Shown: one piece after another, positions 24,065 through 41,449 of the stretch
How the letters are laid out: every line of letters begins with the position of its first letter
How positions within the stretch are numbered: the stretch's first letter is position 1
Assembly: GCA_954871525.1 (NCBI GenBank)
Contig: OX940869.1
Location: 11,059,001 to 11,123,000 of the forward strand
Origin: Parietaria judaica
Taxonomy: Eukaryota; Streptophyta; Magnoliopsida; Rosales; Urticaceae
Length of the DNA: 64,000 nucleotides
Direction of reading: 5' to 3'
Made by a program: the position numbers and the translations under genes
Notes under the pieces: model-generated
Told to the model about the DNA's origin: nothing
Database searches by the model: none
What the model saw: the letters and a program-made list of their open reading frames with translations, nothing else

Positions 24065-24401
24065 ATTTTAAGTAGTCCCCAAAATTCCTTAGAAAAACCC
24101 ATCCGGGTTTAATTTTATTTTAAAAAAACCCGGATACAGATCAGTCCGGATCCGGGAAAAAAAAATCCCGGACTGATCCGGATCCGGGTTATTAATTTTT
24201 TTTGGCCCCAACGGATCTATTTTCTTGGCCTATGATCTTGATGATCCAACGGCCCAGATCAAAAGCTTTTTTTTTTTTTTAAATACTAGGATATTTTGTT
24301 ATCCGGGTTAATTAATATCCGGATCCGGGTTTTTTAAAAAAAAAAAAAATTTGCCATCCGGGTATTAACTCGGGTAAGGCATTTTGGGGACTAATTTTAA
24401 G
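24065..24401. mobile_element. 321-bp hAT MITE with perfect 13-bp TIRs and 8-bp TSD
   Basis: The element 24073-24393 begins TAGTCCCCAAAAT and ends ATTTTGGGGACTA, a perfect 13-bp inverted repeat. The TSD ATTTTAAG is perfect at 24065-24072 and 24394-24401. Its body is mostly CCCGGAT/ATCCGGG subterminal motifs shared with the elements at 17024 and 24515, so it is a miniature of the same family. Confidence 0.92.
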
Positions 24402-24949
24402 GAAAACCTACACGAACATGGTCAAAATAATAACTTGTAGGAGCCTTGAAGTTGAGATTAATGTTTTAGCTTTTCAAATTTAAGGTGAGTACTTCTTTAA
24501 AGGTCAGCTTAACTTAATCCCCAAAATGTATGGGATTTACCCACCCGACCGGAAAAAAAAAATTATTTGCCAAAACCCGGATACGGATATATCCGGGTCC
24601 GGGAAAAAAAAATCCCGGATATATCCGGATCCGGGATTTTTTTTTAATTGTGTTATTTATTGTTTAGTCCCTCGTTTCGTTTAGTTGTTCAAATCTAACA
24701 TTTTGGTACTTAAGTTCGGTTTTGAAAAAAATAATTTTTTAAAATTTTAAATTATTTTAAGTGTTTTAAATATTTAAAAAATAATTATGAAATAAATAAA
24801 ACATACAACAACAAAAGAAAGTAAATATGCGTTTTTATTCAACAAACTCGAAGGTCGGATACGGGAAAGTACAACTACAACCAAATTTCGAACGGCAAAC
24901 GAAGTTACAAATTGAAAGTACAATAAGAAAACGAACAATTGAAAACGAA

Positions 24950-27900
24950 TTACATTTGAATATGTGAAAAGTAATTCGCCATTTCTCGGTCGAACATATC
25001 GTTTTCTTGTTGTCGCTTGTTGGCCATAATCCAATCTCTCGAAAGCATAAGGATCTCGACCATCAATGATTTTGTAGACTTGCGGCGAGGCTCTAACATC
25101 CTTCCGGCCATTGAGAATGCCGCTTCCGATGATACCGTTGAGACCGGGATTGTGAGAATGTCACGAGCCAACAAGGATAAAACCGGATACTCCGATTGAT
25201 TTGCGTGCCACCATTGAAGAATGTCGAGGCCTTCGTTAGGGAACGGTGTCGGAGGAAGGTTGCAGAATCGGGCGTACTCGTCGACGGTGTTGCGCCGTTG
25301 ACGTCGACCAAGAACTCGAGATCCCGAACCGCCACCTCCTTGTGAACCCGGTGAAGAAGTCGACGTATTGCCGCGCCCAATAGCCGTAAGGTTGTAGAAT
25401 AAACGGTGATTGTACACGTATGGTGATTGTGAACCACCGGCCCCGCGTCCGCCCTATATTGAACCAAAAATATTAAGGTTTAGAGTAATGTTAGGAAATT
25501 AAAATAATTAATCTTAAGAAATAAAGTTAAAAAAACTACCTGAGTTTGTTGTTGTTGTTGATTCGTTTCCTCCAGCTGATCTTCAATGTCGTTATATTTT
25601 TGCTCGTACTCTTGATAAAGAGCCTTCATCTTCTGATCCGCATCGAAGTAATTGAACGTCATATAGGGCTCCCCCGTGAGGGCTTGCATGGCATTTAAGA
25701 CCTCCTGCAGCTTTGAAAGCTTAAGTGTCGGATCCACGATTACAGCGGCGCAATATAGAAATGGGAGCTTGTCAGGACTCCAATAATACTCGAACTTTGC
25801 AATCATCGGGGTTACAACATCGGTAAATAAAGCATTACGTTTTGCAGTTTCAAAATGACAAAGTATATCGAAAATAGCGGGCAAAGCTCTCTGAGACGTG
25901 GGTGAGTAAACATGAGATAAATCAATAGTAATTTGATTAAAAAGGTGTAGAAAAACCTGGAATTGGATGGCTTTTAGCCAATCGTCCGGAGTGATTTCTT
26001 CGCGGTCGTCTTGCTCGAGGCTGTTGATCCAGTTCGTAAGAAGCTCCTTGTATGGTAAGACAGCATCCAACATCATGTAGGTCGAGTTCCAGCGGATCGC
26101 CATATCCGGTTGAAACGTTCTTACCTGGTAACGGTGAGCCCTGCAATAATCTTCCCAAGAAACTGTACGCATAGTAGATGCTCGTATATACAAAATAATG
26201 TCCCTAATTTTGGCGATACTATCTGAAATAACGCGAAGACCGGATTGAACTATCAAGTTTATAATATGACATGCACACCTTTGATGAAAACAATCGTCCC
26301 TAAAATTGGTCAAACTTTCCTTCATTATTTCTACGGCATTGGCGTGGGCACTTGCGTTATCTAACGTAATGGAAACTACTCTATCCTTAAGGTTCCAATC
26401 CGACAAAACTTCTAGTATCGCTTCGGCTAGGTTTACGGATGTGTGCCTAACCCTCATCGTCCTAAAACCTATGATACGCTTTTCTATTTTCCAATTATCG
26501 TTGATAAAATGAGCTACGACCGTAATATAATCATCATTAGCATGGCCTTTCCAACAATCCGACGTTAAAGACACTTTGTAAGAAGATTGTTGGAACATTT
26601 CTTGTAAAGCGGCCCTTTGCTGGTTATAAAATTTGATAATTGTCTCGTGGGTTATATAATACGAGATTTCCCTATAGTTTATCGGCGCCACCTTCATCAT
26701 CATTTCGTTAAAACCTTCTCCCTCGGGTGCCGATATAGGCAAACCATCGCGTACAACCCACTGAGCAATATACATTCTATATAGATCATCGGGTAAGCGA
26801 CTTACCTCCTCCGCCCGCTTTTTCTTCAAGCAAGTATTGACGTGGTTTTCTAGGCGGCTGTTGCCGTCGTGCTTCGGATGGGCCCTAAATTCCTCATTGC
26901 AGTGTCGGCAAATCCCCCACCTATCTTCCAAGCCGGTTTCGTAGTTGTATTTGTAGTCGGGTTTGAAGTCGTGCTGCCAAACCGCTCCCGTTAATTTCTT
27001 TCGCTTCCTCGTCGGCGGATGGGGGGGCCGACCGCGCTCACCCGGAACTAAGGGTTGTTGGGCACGTCCACGTCCACGTCTAGCTGGCGGTGGCGGCGTT
27101 GGTAGAACTTCGTCAACTTCCTCCTCCTCGCCTTGGTCTTGAACGTAGTTCGGGTCCTCCGTATCATCATCATCATCGTCCTCGGCATCGGGGTCGTTGG
27201 ATTGGTTCCTCGACCTCGCTTCCTAAAAAACATAGGAATATTACAAGAGTTTAATATTAATTTATATATTACAAGGAATATTACAATTACATTTTTTAAA
27301 ATTTAATATTAATCATATTAATTTAATTAAATTTGATATAGTTAAATAAAAAAGTTAACGAAATTAAAAATGGTATTTTCTATGTGTGGAAATAATTATC
27401 AAGCTCTTTTGGACGGAACTCCCCGAGGTTCCACGGCCAGATCGACTGGAAAGGATGCTATGATCTCGCTTTAGGCCCAAGCTTTTGTAGACAGAACTCC
27501 CCGAGGTTCCCAGGCTAGCTTGGAGGAGATTGCAAAGCAAACGTTATTTAAAAACCAATCTTTCTAAGACACCATAATCCGTAAAAACTTTATAATTATC
27601 ACCACACATAAAAAATACCATTTTTAATTTTTAACTAACAAAAAATCTCAAGAAATTCGTTTCTGATGTGGAAGATCAGTCGGAACCGCAACCACAGAGC
27701 ATACTAAGACTTTCAAGAGACGTGGCAAATTAAATAATTAAACTAAAATAATTAAACTAAATTATTAGTTTTTAACTTATTTAAGTAACCATTTAAAGTT
27801 TAATTAAACTAATATGATTAAATGATTATTAAATCTCAAGAAATTCGTTTCTGATGTGGAAGATCAGTCGGAACCGCAACCACAGAGCATACTAAGACTT

Positions 27901-28469
27901 TCAAGAGACGTGACAAATTAATTAATTAAACTAAAATAATTAAACTAAATTATTAGTTATTAATTATTAAGTAACTTACTAACTTATTACTAGTAATTGA
28001 GTATATGACTAATGACTATTTATTAAATATTAAGTAAGTAAATATTTTAATTATTATTTAATTAATTAACTACTTAATTTAAACGTACCTCGGCGTCGTC
28101 GGGGGAAACATATTGTTGTTGACGATGTTGTTGGACTTGTTGTGCTTGGTATTGTTCCTCGTTGCTAAGGCTGTGCCATTCCGGAATATAGGGACCTTGA
28201 TAATTAAGTAAGTTAGTAAAAGCACCGACGTTACCTTGAGAAAATAATAATTGTTGGTTCGGCCCGACGCCACCGGTACCATATTGAGCATGAACCGGTA
28301 ACGGTTGGCTAGAAGAACCGGGAACATTGTGTTGATTCATAACTCCGACATTATAGTTATGTTGACTAAAAGCCGTCCCGCTATTAATCGACCGCGGCGA
28401 CGGAATAGTGGACCGTCCTTTTCCTCGGACATCGGGACGTCCTCGAGAACGGTTGTTGCCACTCGACAT
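24950..28469 (-). CDS. hAT transposase, RICESLEEPER-like, BED zinc finger (3 exons)
   Basis: Minus-strand exons are 28469-28089, 27222-25540 and 25453-24950. All junctions are GT/AG in phase 0, and together they give 855 codons with no internal stop. Exon 1 encodes a Gln/Asn/Ser-rich N-terminus with basic patches. Exon 2 begins with an acidic Asp run and a GRGRG and TRKRKK basic stretch. It continues with a BED-type zinc finger (W..D...... then CRHC and N..H...C) and the RNase H-like catalytic fold. Visible hAT signatures are TSDCWKG (first Asp), LDNASAHANAV (second Asp), CACHIINLIVQSGL and RWNSTYMMLD. Exon 3 has the dimerisation region, WWHANQSEYPVLSLLARDIL and SSEAAFSMAGR. The family cuts and pastes DNA in the nucleus. 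Length and intact frame suggest recent activity, or domestication. One element end is missing. Confidence 0.88.
27400..27965. repeat. Direct duplications in transposase intron 1
   Basis: A segment of roughly 130 bp containing GAAATTCGTTTCTGATGTGG occurs at about 27648-27777 and again at about 27832-27960 with very few differences. A shorter repeat, GAACTCCCCGAGGTTCC, occurs twice at about 27416 and 27486. All lie in the 866-bp intron between exons 1 and 2, so they do not alter the protein. Confidence 0.75.
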
Positions 28470-28770
28470 ATTAACGACAAATTAAACTAATAGTAACAAA
28501 TAAATAAACTAAATTAATAATAACAACAACTAAATTACTAATAATAACAACTAAAATAAACAAAAACAATAATAATAACAACTAAATAAACTAAATTAAT
28601 AACAACTAAAATACCTAAACAATATATTAAACTAAAAATAGAGAGTATTTATATAATTATAAAGTAGCTAAACTATAGAGTAAATTCGGAAATATGAGAG
28701 CTTGAGAGAGTTTGGGAGAATTAGAGATGAAGAGAAGAAGTTGTGTGAAAAAAAAATGAGGTTGAAGTGG

Positions 28771-28780
28771 TGTATTTATA
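28771..28780 (-). promoter_or_regulatory. Putative TATA box of the hAT transposase
   Basis: On the minus strand CCTATAAATACACC lies about 300 bases upstream of the start codon. The same motif is kept in the non-autonomous derivative near 18095-18105, which supports a conserved promoter. Confidence 0.55.
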
Positions 28781-29110
28781 GGGGAAAATGTGAAGGAATT
28801 CGAGTAAAGTGGTGTTTTTCGAGGTCCAACGGCTATTTCAGGGACCTGACAACAATTTTACCGTTGCCTCCCCAACGGCTCTATTCTCTCGCCACGTGTC
28901 CAGGTACTTTCGCCGAAAAGCCAACGGCTCTTTAATCCGAGCAGTTGGATCGACGATCCAACGGCTCAGATTAAAGAGCCGTTGGCTTTTTATTTATTTT
29001 TTTAAAAATCCCGGATATTCTTTTATCCGGGTTTTGTGTTTCCCGGATACCGAAATATCCGGTTCCGGAAAAACCCGGATCCGGATATTTCGGTATCCGA
29101 GTTTTTTATT

Positions 29111-30471
29111 ATTTTTAATTTCCAACTTATTACAGCGCTCTCAAAACAATATTCATTGTTATATACTTATATTCTTACGCTGTAAATAGAATCATATTAT
29201 AGATTATTATTTTTTATACATTACAAGTGTTATTGTTTAATAGAATATTCATTGCTCACTCATATAGTCGTAATCTGATCGACGTGTAATGACATACCCC
29301 TAAAATCAAATCGGATCATTGTAAACCTTACTTCCACCCATGGACAACATTTTGTGGAAGGTCGTGAAGAGTGTCAGCTTGCCTTGGTTACCAAGAACGT
29401 GTCATACTCAGCAAGTTGCTCATTTAGTTTTAATATATTTTGTTTCTTTTACCTCCTGAAGTACAAGATTGCTAGGGTAAGATGGTCTTTTTTATATCAA
29501 GTCTGATTCCTATATAAAAGATATGGTGTGTTCTTATAACTCCTTTGTATTTGACGTTCGTATAATCTGAGAGAATTCCTCCCACTTCTTCCTTCTTATT
29601 CCCACTACTACATATATTGATACATATATATTTTATATATATACTACTCAGTGTGTATTGTGGGTGGTGTGTGTTGCTTTAGCAAATATATTGCCGTTTA
29701 CTCCACCGTGCCGATTATTTCCGAGTACTTCGTGCAACGATCATTAGGCGGTCGGAACCAACAGGTCGGTGTAATTACTCACGAATCACGAGTCATGTAA
29801 GAGCTATGTCCAAAGCTGATTTATTGTTTTGGTGTTTTTTTTTTTTTTGTAACTGTCATTTATTAAGATTTGTTTAATTTATTTTTTGAATTTAGGTGGG
29901 GATACATGGACACATAGAAATTAATTAACGTGATAAAATTGAGCCAGTCTATGCACTGCCTTAGAGAAGAGATAATTTTTTTTAAGGAAATACATAATAG
30001 ATATTGGTAACATGCATGTCGTCTTAAATTATTTACTTGGTTCAAGGTTTCCCATTTCCCAGGTTTTCTTAAGTTATTTCCCGGAGATATTATTTTCTCA
30101 AACTCTTACATTATCTAGTTTGGATTCATTATTAATGCCGATATAAATCTATTTTTGTTTGTGTACATCAAAAGAAAGAAACAAAAGATAATTATGAAGT
30201 TTGGAAGTTACAACATACAAAAAAAAAAAAAAAACACCATAAAACAATGACCATAAAAAATAACTAACGATCCTTGTTCAATTGGCTTCACAAAGGATCA
30301 CAATTAGCTCACACCACTTGTAATATCTCCTTGCAATCCTAATCCTTTGATCATCCCGTCCCTCACAATTTCGAGGACGCCATTTGAAAGAACTCTCTAG
30401 ACTTTTTCTTGTAAAGCTGTAACACATGTGAAATTCTCGTAGCAAAGCACCGTCGTTTTGATAGCGGAGCT
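29111..30471. other. Intergenic upstream of beta-amylase
   Basis: I recognise no gene. There is a TATATA-rich stretch at about 29618-29645 and a T13 run near 29828. The stretch 29860-30240 is AT-rich with an A16 run at about 30219. Confidence 0.4.
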
Positions 30472-30684
30472 ATGGTCGCTATGTCGGCCGTTGCATGCTC
30501 GGAACTAGGCGGTGTTGTCAAAAAATTAACGTGCTTTCACTCGGAAAGGCCTTTCTTGCATCCCGTTGAGAGAGCGCGTGCAAAGAGACAACGACGAGTT
30601 GACGATGCTCTTGCGTTTGGCACTGCTTCTAAGTGCGCTTCTCAAGCCGTGGTGGCGTTGAAAATTCACAACACTGAACCGGAG
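30472..30684 (+). CDS. Candidate first coding exon of beta-amylase (uncertain)
   Basis: This frame starts ATG at 30472 and runs 71 codons before a possible phase-0 donor at GAG|GTTGAA (a second candidate follows at GTG|GTCACA). Its product is Ser/Arg/Lys-rich with few acidic residues (starting MVAMSAVACSELGG), like an organelle transit region. Joining it to the acceptor before 30881 keeps the frame. I do not recognise the peptide. The amylase itself resembles cytosolic BAM5-type enzymes, which usually have only a short N-terminus, so this could be an unrelated chance frame. Confidence 0.35.
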
Positions 30685-30880
30685 GTTGAAGTGGTCACAT
30701 TTAATAATATGTTCCTTGGCTATAAGCTCTCATTCTTTGTAGTGTTACTTTTATCTTTGGGATAATAACGGCAAATGTATCTAAATTGTGATAAATTATT
30801 AAATTGTTTCGATGAGAACATAAATTCTTTTTGTGGTGAAAAAATAAAACTAAGCATGATCTCGCATCTAAAATGTGCAG

Positions 30881-35829
<4,949 letters not shown>

Positions 35830-35870
35830 GTTACACCGTATATGCACCTCAGACAAAAGTTCAAAGAAAA

Positions 35871-35943
35871 TGGAGATGCGGGGTATCGATCCCCGTGCCT
35901 CTCGCATGCTAAGCGAGCGCTCTACCATCTGAGCTACATCCCC
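35871..35943 (-). tRNA. tRNA-Ala (anticodon AGC)
   Basis: The 73-base minus-strand sequence folds as a standard tRNA. The acceptor stem GGGGATG pairs with CATCTCC (one G-T pair) and is followed by discriminator A. The D-arm contains TAGCTCAGATGGTAGAGC (A-box), the anticodon loop is TTAGCAT, and the T-arm contains GGGATCGATACCCC (B-box). It has no intron. It reads the most common Ala codons and should be transcribed by RNA polymerase III. It lies about 180 bases beyond the amylase stop codon on the opposite strand. Confidence 0.93.
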
Positions 35944-36098
35944 AACATGTCATATTTACAATTTATGTAGTACTTGCACAAACATAATTAATTGTATAGT
36001 AATTTTTGTATACATAAAACATGTTTATTCGGTTATGTTTCCAATTTAACTTTGTTAATTTAATTTCTAAACCCCATTAGTAACCAGCTCTTACTTAC
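35944..36098. other. Short spacer before gypsy element 1
   Basis: AT-rich spacer between the tRNA gene and the first LTR. It may contain an upstream control region for the tRNA, but I see no distinct motif. Confidence 0.4.
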
Positions 36099-37608
36099 TA
36101 GTTGTGCATTTTTTGGACCATATAAAAATTGTGTCCCTTTTGGCAAAAAATCAAAACCCATCAATAAAAGTCAAAGCCCACCGACGAAGTTAAAGACCAA
36201 AGACCCACTAACTAAGACATTGGCGAGGCCCGAAGCTAAGAAGACAAAGCCCTTGATCAGAAAGGCATCTCCTGGCGCGGTACCCCCGACGGGCCCCTGG
36301 CGAGCCCCTCGCCTGGCGAGGTACCCAGCCCTGGTGAGCCCCTCGCCCGACAAGGTACCTTGGCCTGGCGAGCCCCTCGCCCGACGAAGACCCTGGCCTT
36401 GCGAAGGGATAACTTACAATTATTCCCCACGACGAGGAGATCCGCGCTCACGAAGATCCCCGGGAAATCCCCTAGATTCCCCCAGACTCAACATACGAAC
36501 TCGCGGACAACCAGAAGACATCAAAGACGAGCCAAGGAACACTGGCGAGCCCCTTGACAAGACAAGGAGCCGCGGCCAGGCCCGTCAACCTATAGAGAAA
36601 TTCACAGGCCCCCTTTTGTGCAATTACAGGGAATTGGTTTTCCTATAAATAGGAGCCTTCCCCCTCCTCATTTCCACAGATTCCTTCAGAGCTTCTCTCT
36701 CTAGCTTTCTCTCTCTATAAATTCACCCTCTTTCCTGGTGAGCCCTGAGAGCTCGCCAACAGAGGCTCGTCTGAGAAGAGATCTAACATTGAGACTTAGC
36801 CTAAACGGGAAGGTTGTTCGATGAGTCGACGAAAGCGTCCCTCACCAGGTTAAGGCCCTCGCCACAACGAGCTTGCCAACACCTACGAGGTCGACAAGGA
36901 GCTTCCCTCGCCAGGTCAACGCGTGGACGCGAACACCTCGAGGTCGACAAAGAATGAGCATCCCCTGCCAGGTTAAGGCCTTCGCCACAACGAGCTCGCC
37001 AAAACCTACGAGGTCGACAAGGAGCATCTCTCGTCGGTAATACCCTCGCCATTCGGCCAAGGGTCACCCCCGCACCGCCAACATCGGCACTTTCGACGAT
37101 TCAAACCACATCGTCATTCACCCGCCATTTATCACTAACCCTGAATTACGTGGGACATGATTCTCTTAAACTGAGATACGTAGGCAGCCTCGCCCAACCA
37201 TAAGAGACGGGGCACGGGCCCGATGTACCCTTTTTTTGCAGGTCTTCCCTCGCCATATGAGCTCGACAAGGAAGGGAAATCACAAAGAATCATCAAGATC
37301 AGCTCGGAGCTTCATCAAGACTGGAGTTCGCCTAGACGAGCACTTCGCCAAGACAGGGACTTCGCCCCGACGAGAAGCTCGCCAAGGACTTCACCCTGAC
37401 AAGGAGCTCGCCAAGGAAGGAAGTCCGCCAAGGATCGCCAAGAATAGCCCGGAGACTCATCCAAGACGACGGATTCGTCTCCAGCTTTGACGATCATAAT
37501 TCAACCCGCGTTGACTCAGCATTCAACTATCCACGTGTTCAACGGGTCTAACTCGGGACCCGAACCTTGGATCCGACTCTAAGTTAAAGACATTTTCACG
37601 CATTAACA
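36099..37608 (+). repeat. 5' LTR of gypsy element 1
   Basis: The LTR starts at about TAGTTGTGCATTTT, a diverged form of TGTTATGTGCATTTT in element 2, and ends CACGCATTAACA exactly as in element 2. A TATA box CCTATAAATAGG lies at about 36642-36653, followed by a CT-rich leader. The left terminus is diverged, so the first base is approximate. Confidence 0.75.
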
Positions 37609-39645
37609 GTTTAGCGCTAGAATGAGGGGAGCCGAGAATCAGCCTCGAAGACCTTACCAGCATTCATCGGAAGAACTCGGAGCACAACGATCACCGTTCG
37701 ACAGGACGAGCCGCGCCAATGCTTCGCAGCGCGCGACGTGGCAACCGATGACCAGCATCGCGCATAACACGAGGGCCCAAACCCTCGCTAGGTGGACTCA
37801 GCCGCCTCGCCAAGTTTACCAGCTCATATCGAGAATGAAGATGGTGTCAACGACGACGAAAGCACAGGAGATAGCAACGGCAACGGAGCTCACCAGAACG
37901 AACCGGACCCTCGCCAAGATCGCCCGGGGGGTTGCCAAGGGGTTTGCTAGGACAAAGATCGCGAAGATGCCGGAGCTCGCCAGAACGACCCCGACCCTCG
38001 CCAAGCTCGCCCGGGGGTCGCCAAGGGGTTCGCCAGGATGAACACCCAAAAGACGCCAAAGATCGTCGGGACCACCCCGACCCTCACCAGGCTCGCCCGG
38101 GTAGTCGCCAGGGGGTTCGCCAGGCTGAAGATCCCGAAGACACCGAAGACCGCCGGAACTACCCAGACCCTCGCCAGGCTCGGCTGGGGGTGCCAGGGAG
38201 TTCGCCAGGCCGAAGCACCCGAAGACGTTGAAGTACGCTGGAGCTACCCGGACCCTCGTCAGGCTCAGCCGGGGGGTCGCCAGGGAGTTCGCCAGGCCGA
38301 AGATCCCAAAGATATTGAAGACCGCCGGAACTACCCGGACCCATGCCAGGCTTAGCCAGGGGGTCGCTAGGAAGTTCGCCAGGCCGAAGACTTTGACGAC
38401 ACGGAGTGCCGACGGAACACCCCGGTCCCCCGCCAGGCTCGCCTGGAGGGTCAACAAGGGAACCGCCGTGATGAAGACCGCAACCTTAGAGGAGCATACC
38501 AGGATCGCTTGGGGCGTCGCCAACCTTCGCCGAGACGCGACGGCGGAAGACGAGCAGAAGTAATCAACCTCGAAGACTACAGAGAAGACCGGCAATGCGG
38601 CCGCCAGGCCTCGTTCGACCACCGCCTAGGTCACCAGGAGCCTCGCCAACCGCAGCTTGACGATGTTTTCGACCTCCTCCAAGGGATGCAGAAGGAAATC
38701 CAAGACTTGTGCTCTACCCAAGACCGTGGCGCGAGAGGCCGTGTTGTGCTCGACGGGACTCTGTCCCCACTCGCACTACACTTGCTTGACGGAGAAGCCG
38801 TAGGCGAGCTACGATTCACAAGCAACATCATCTACGACCGGAAAAGAGATCCTGTCTACCACCTCGTCCAGTACCAGACGATCATGGAGATGAAGAAATG
38901 CTCAGCTTCGACGATATGCCAGGCATTCTGCCTAACCCTCACATGAACGACGTTCGAGTGGTACCAGCGGCTACCCAAGGCGAGCATCTACTCTTTCAAC
39001 CAACTCAAGGACCTCTTCCTCGTCTGCTTCGCCGGCGCAGTGAAACAAAGAAAGGAGAAATCCTACCTCTAGTCGATCAAGCAGAAAAGCGACGAATCTG
39101 TGCAGAAGTTCATCAACCGCTTCGTTGAAGAATCCAACAAGGTAAACGACTACACCGACTGCGACGCCGTCATCGCTCTCATTGAACCACTACAGACCGG
39201 GGAGTTTTTAATCTCCCTCGTGAAGGAAAGGTCGTTGAACATGATGGAACTCATGACGAGAGTAGCTCAACACATCTCCGTGGAAGAATACATCGCTAGC
39301 AGGAAATCAATGGAGATAGGGAGCCATCGAAGAAGCAAAGACCGCTCCTCCGACGAACCGAACGGGAAGAAAAGCATCATCGACGACAACCGGAACCGAA
39401 TGGCGAAGCCGCAAGGAGGTCAGACGATGAAGAAACCATTCCGCTTCGACAAGAGAGACTACACGCCGCTGACGACTACTTCAGATGAGATCTTTGCCAT
39501 GCAGAATGACAAATTCAAGGAGCCTCGCCCACTGAACATGCCCGCGAAGGACAAGAGTCGATACTGCTAATTCAATCGTGACTACGGTCACTTGACGTCG
39601 TAGTGCTACCACCTAAGGAGTCAAATCGAAGACCTGATCAACAAA
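37609..39645 (+). pseudogene. Degenerate gag of gypsy element 1
   Basis: The first half (about 37890-38460) is a tandem array encoding Pro/Arg/Gln/Asp-rich units such as RQGVRQAEDPEDTEDRRNYP. The second half is a retrotransposon gag domain (FEWYQRLPKASIYSFNQLKDLF, then ESVQKFINRFVEESNKV). It ends in a remnant of the zinc-binding motif, RYC-FNRDYGHLTS-C-HL. In-frame stops are TGA at 38944-38946, TAG at 39070-39072 and two near the zinc motif. The TAG at 39070 is shared with element 2. This copy cannot make full-length Gag without recoding. Confidence 0.8.
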
Positions 39646-39779
39646 GACAGCTAAAGGAGTTCGTCACGAAGCTCGTGTTGAACGTCGTGTCAACAATCAT
39701 TGGAGGACAAAGAGCCGGAGACTCAGGCCAAAACAGACGAAGCTACGCACGTGCATCGGGGAAAGGATGGTCGTCAAAC

Positions 39780-41270
39780 TAGATTAACCTGATGGGCATA
39801 ACACCTCCATTCCGCAATCCGCACTGGCGAAGCCATCACCTTTATCGAAGACGAAGCTCTCACCATCCACCACACGCACAACGATGCCATCGTTGTCGAA
39901 GCACAGATCGCCAACAGCATGGTAAGAAGGATCCTCATAAAAAACGGAAGCTCAGCCGACGTAATCTTTAAGACGGCCTTCGACAAGATGAACTTGGGCC
40001 GAGTCATCACTAGCCCAGTTCGCACACCGCTATTTGGCTTTGTAGGAGAATGCGTGATGACCGAAGGATCCATCGAGCTACCGACAATCTTCGGGGCCAA
40101 AGACGGATCTAGGGTGACTCGAATGGTGAGCTATCTCATCGTTAACATGCTTTCATCATACAATGTCATAATTGGGAGGCCGACGCTCACCTAACTCCAA
40201 GTCGTGACGTCAACCTATTACCTACTTGTCAAATTCCCAACGCTAAGCGAAGTCGGAATCATGCGAGGAAGTCAAGCCAAGTCACGAGCCTGCTATGAGA
40301 AAGAAGTATGCCGAAGCACAGCAACAGTCGTCGCCATCAACGAAGGAGTCAGCAACCTCAACATCGTCAGGAGAGGAGACCCAGGAAGAGCAACCAGAAA
40401 TCCGATGACCATTATCGGTCTAAAAGAGATATTCGCCTTCCTACGACAATACGAGAAGAACTTGGACCGTGCCAGGAAGACGACCGAAGCCGAACTAGAA
40501 GATTCTCCCGACTACACGACGTACACACGCCTTGTCGACAAGATGTTCATCTGCCTATGCGGAATCAAGCGAAAGATCAACCTCGCTAAGCAAAGGAGTG
40601 AAGAAAAGCACCAGCCAGGGGTCACCAAGGAAGGAGAAGCAAAGGCTAACTTAGTCGCCAAGCATGCTCTCGGCGCCGACGCCACCGCAACTAAAGGAAG
40701 AAGGAAGGCGAATGACGCACCGCCAAGCAGAAGAACCAAGCCCTATGGGCTGGTATGGAACATGCACATTAGTGGAATCGCCGCCAAAACCAGCGCAGGA
40801 GCAGGAATCATCATCACCAGCCCTCAAGGAGAGAAGTCTAAGTACGCCATCAAGTCGAGTTCACAGCCTCAAGCGACGAAACCGAATGCGGACCGCTACT
40901 CACCGGCCTGAACCTCGCCGAAAGGCTCGACGTGAAGAATTTTACAGGTACACGGCAGCTCACAGGGATTGCAAGACAGATGAACAGCGGACTACGTACC
41001 GACACAGGAAGACAACACGCTGACACAGCTGCAAGAAGCTATGGACAACCTCCAGCCATTGGCGTGGCATGAGATCGCCTAGATCCCCGCACCTGCCAAC
41101 GACGAAGCAGCCACCCTAGCTCGAGCAATGAACGAAGAAAGAGAAGACGAACATCACAGACCCCCGATGAAGAAACGAAGGAGGAGTCAACCGCCTACGA
41201 AGAAATCCTCACCATCAACACCGAAGACGAGCCCAAGTCCTACCAGTCAACCCGCACTACTGAAGTCATG
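39780..41270 (+). pseudogene. Protease-like and RNase H-like remnants of gypsy element 1
   Basis: The frame at 39919-40194 contains a retropepsin-like stretch (LIKNGSSADVIF through YNVIIGRPTL). The usual catalytic Asp of (I/V)D(N/G)GSSAD is Lys here, so it should be inactive. After a Lys/Glu-rich linker (EDSPDYTTYTRLVDKMF), the segment PYGLVWNMHISG near 40741 starts an RNase H-like domain that loses frame at about 40855. No reverse transcriptase (YxDD) or integrase motif is visible. Confidence 0.7.
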
Positions 41271-41449
41271 GTGAAGACCCCATATCCTTTTCAATAAAGC
41301 GCAATGCGCATGGCCAAGTCTACTTTGTAGGCCAACCTTACTTATGAATAAAATCCGTCTTTATGAAACACTCTGAAAGTTTTCCCGAAACTGCAAGGCA
41401 GATTATGCCATAACTTGGGGGGTACTATGGTGTATACCGTTCCCTAAAA

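Larger units (their letters stand above)
24515..29110 (-). mobile_element. Large hAT element with intact transposase, right end not recognised
   Basis: The left end reads TAATCCCCAAAAT, close to the family terminus TAGTCCCCAAAAT. Next come GGATATATCC-type subterminal repeats, the minus-strand transposase gene, its 5' region, and a second block of CCGGATA repeats at about 29000-29100. Beyond 29100 I find no ATTTTGGGG(A/G)CTA-like end and no copy of the left flank GCTTAACT. The right terminus therefore seems deleted or badly eroded. The transposase may still be made and act on shorter relatives (17024-18479, 24073-24393). Confidence 0.75.

Noticed and set aside
36220..37490. Pro/Arg-rich frames in 36.2-37.5 kb
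   Set aside because: They lie in the 5' LTR of gypsy element 1, which is GC-rich and non-coding.
37816..38622. 268-residue minus-strand frame
   Set aside because: It is the reverse of the gag repeat array. Unit length divisible by three keeps all frames open.
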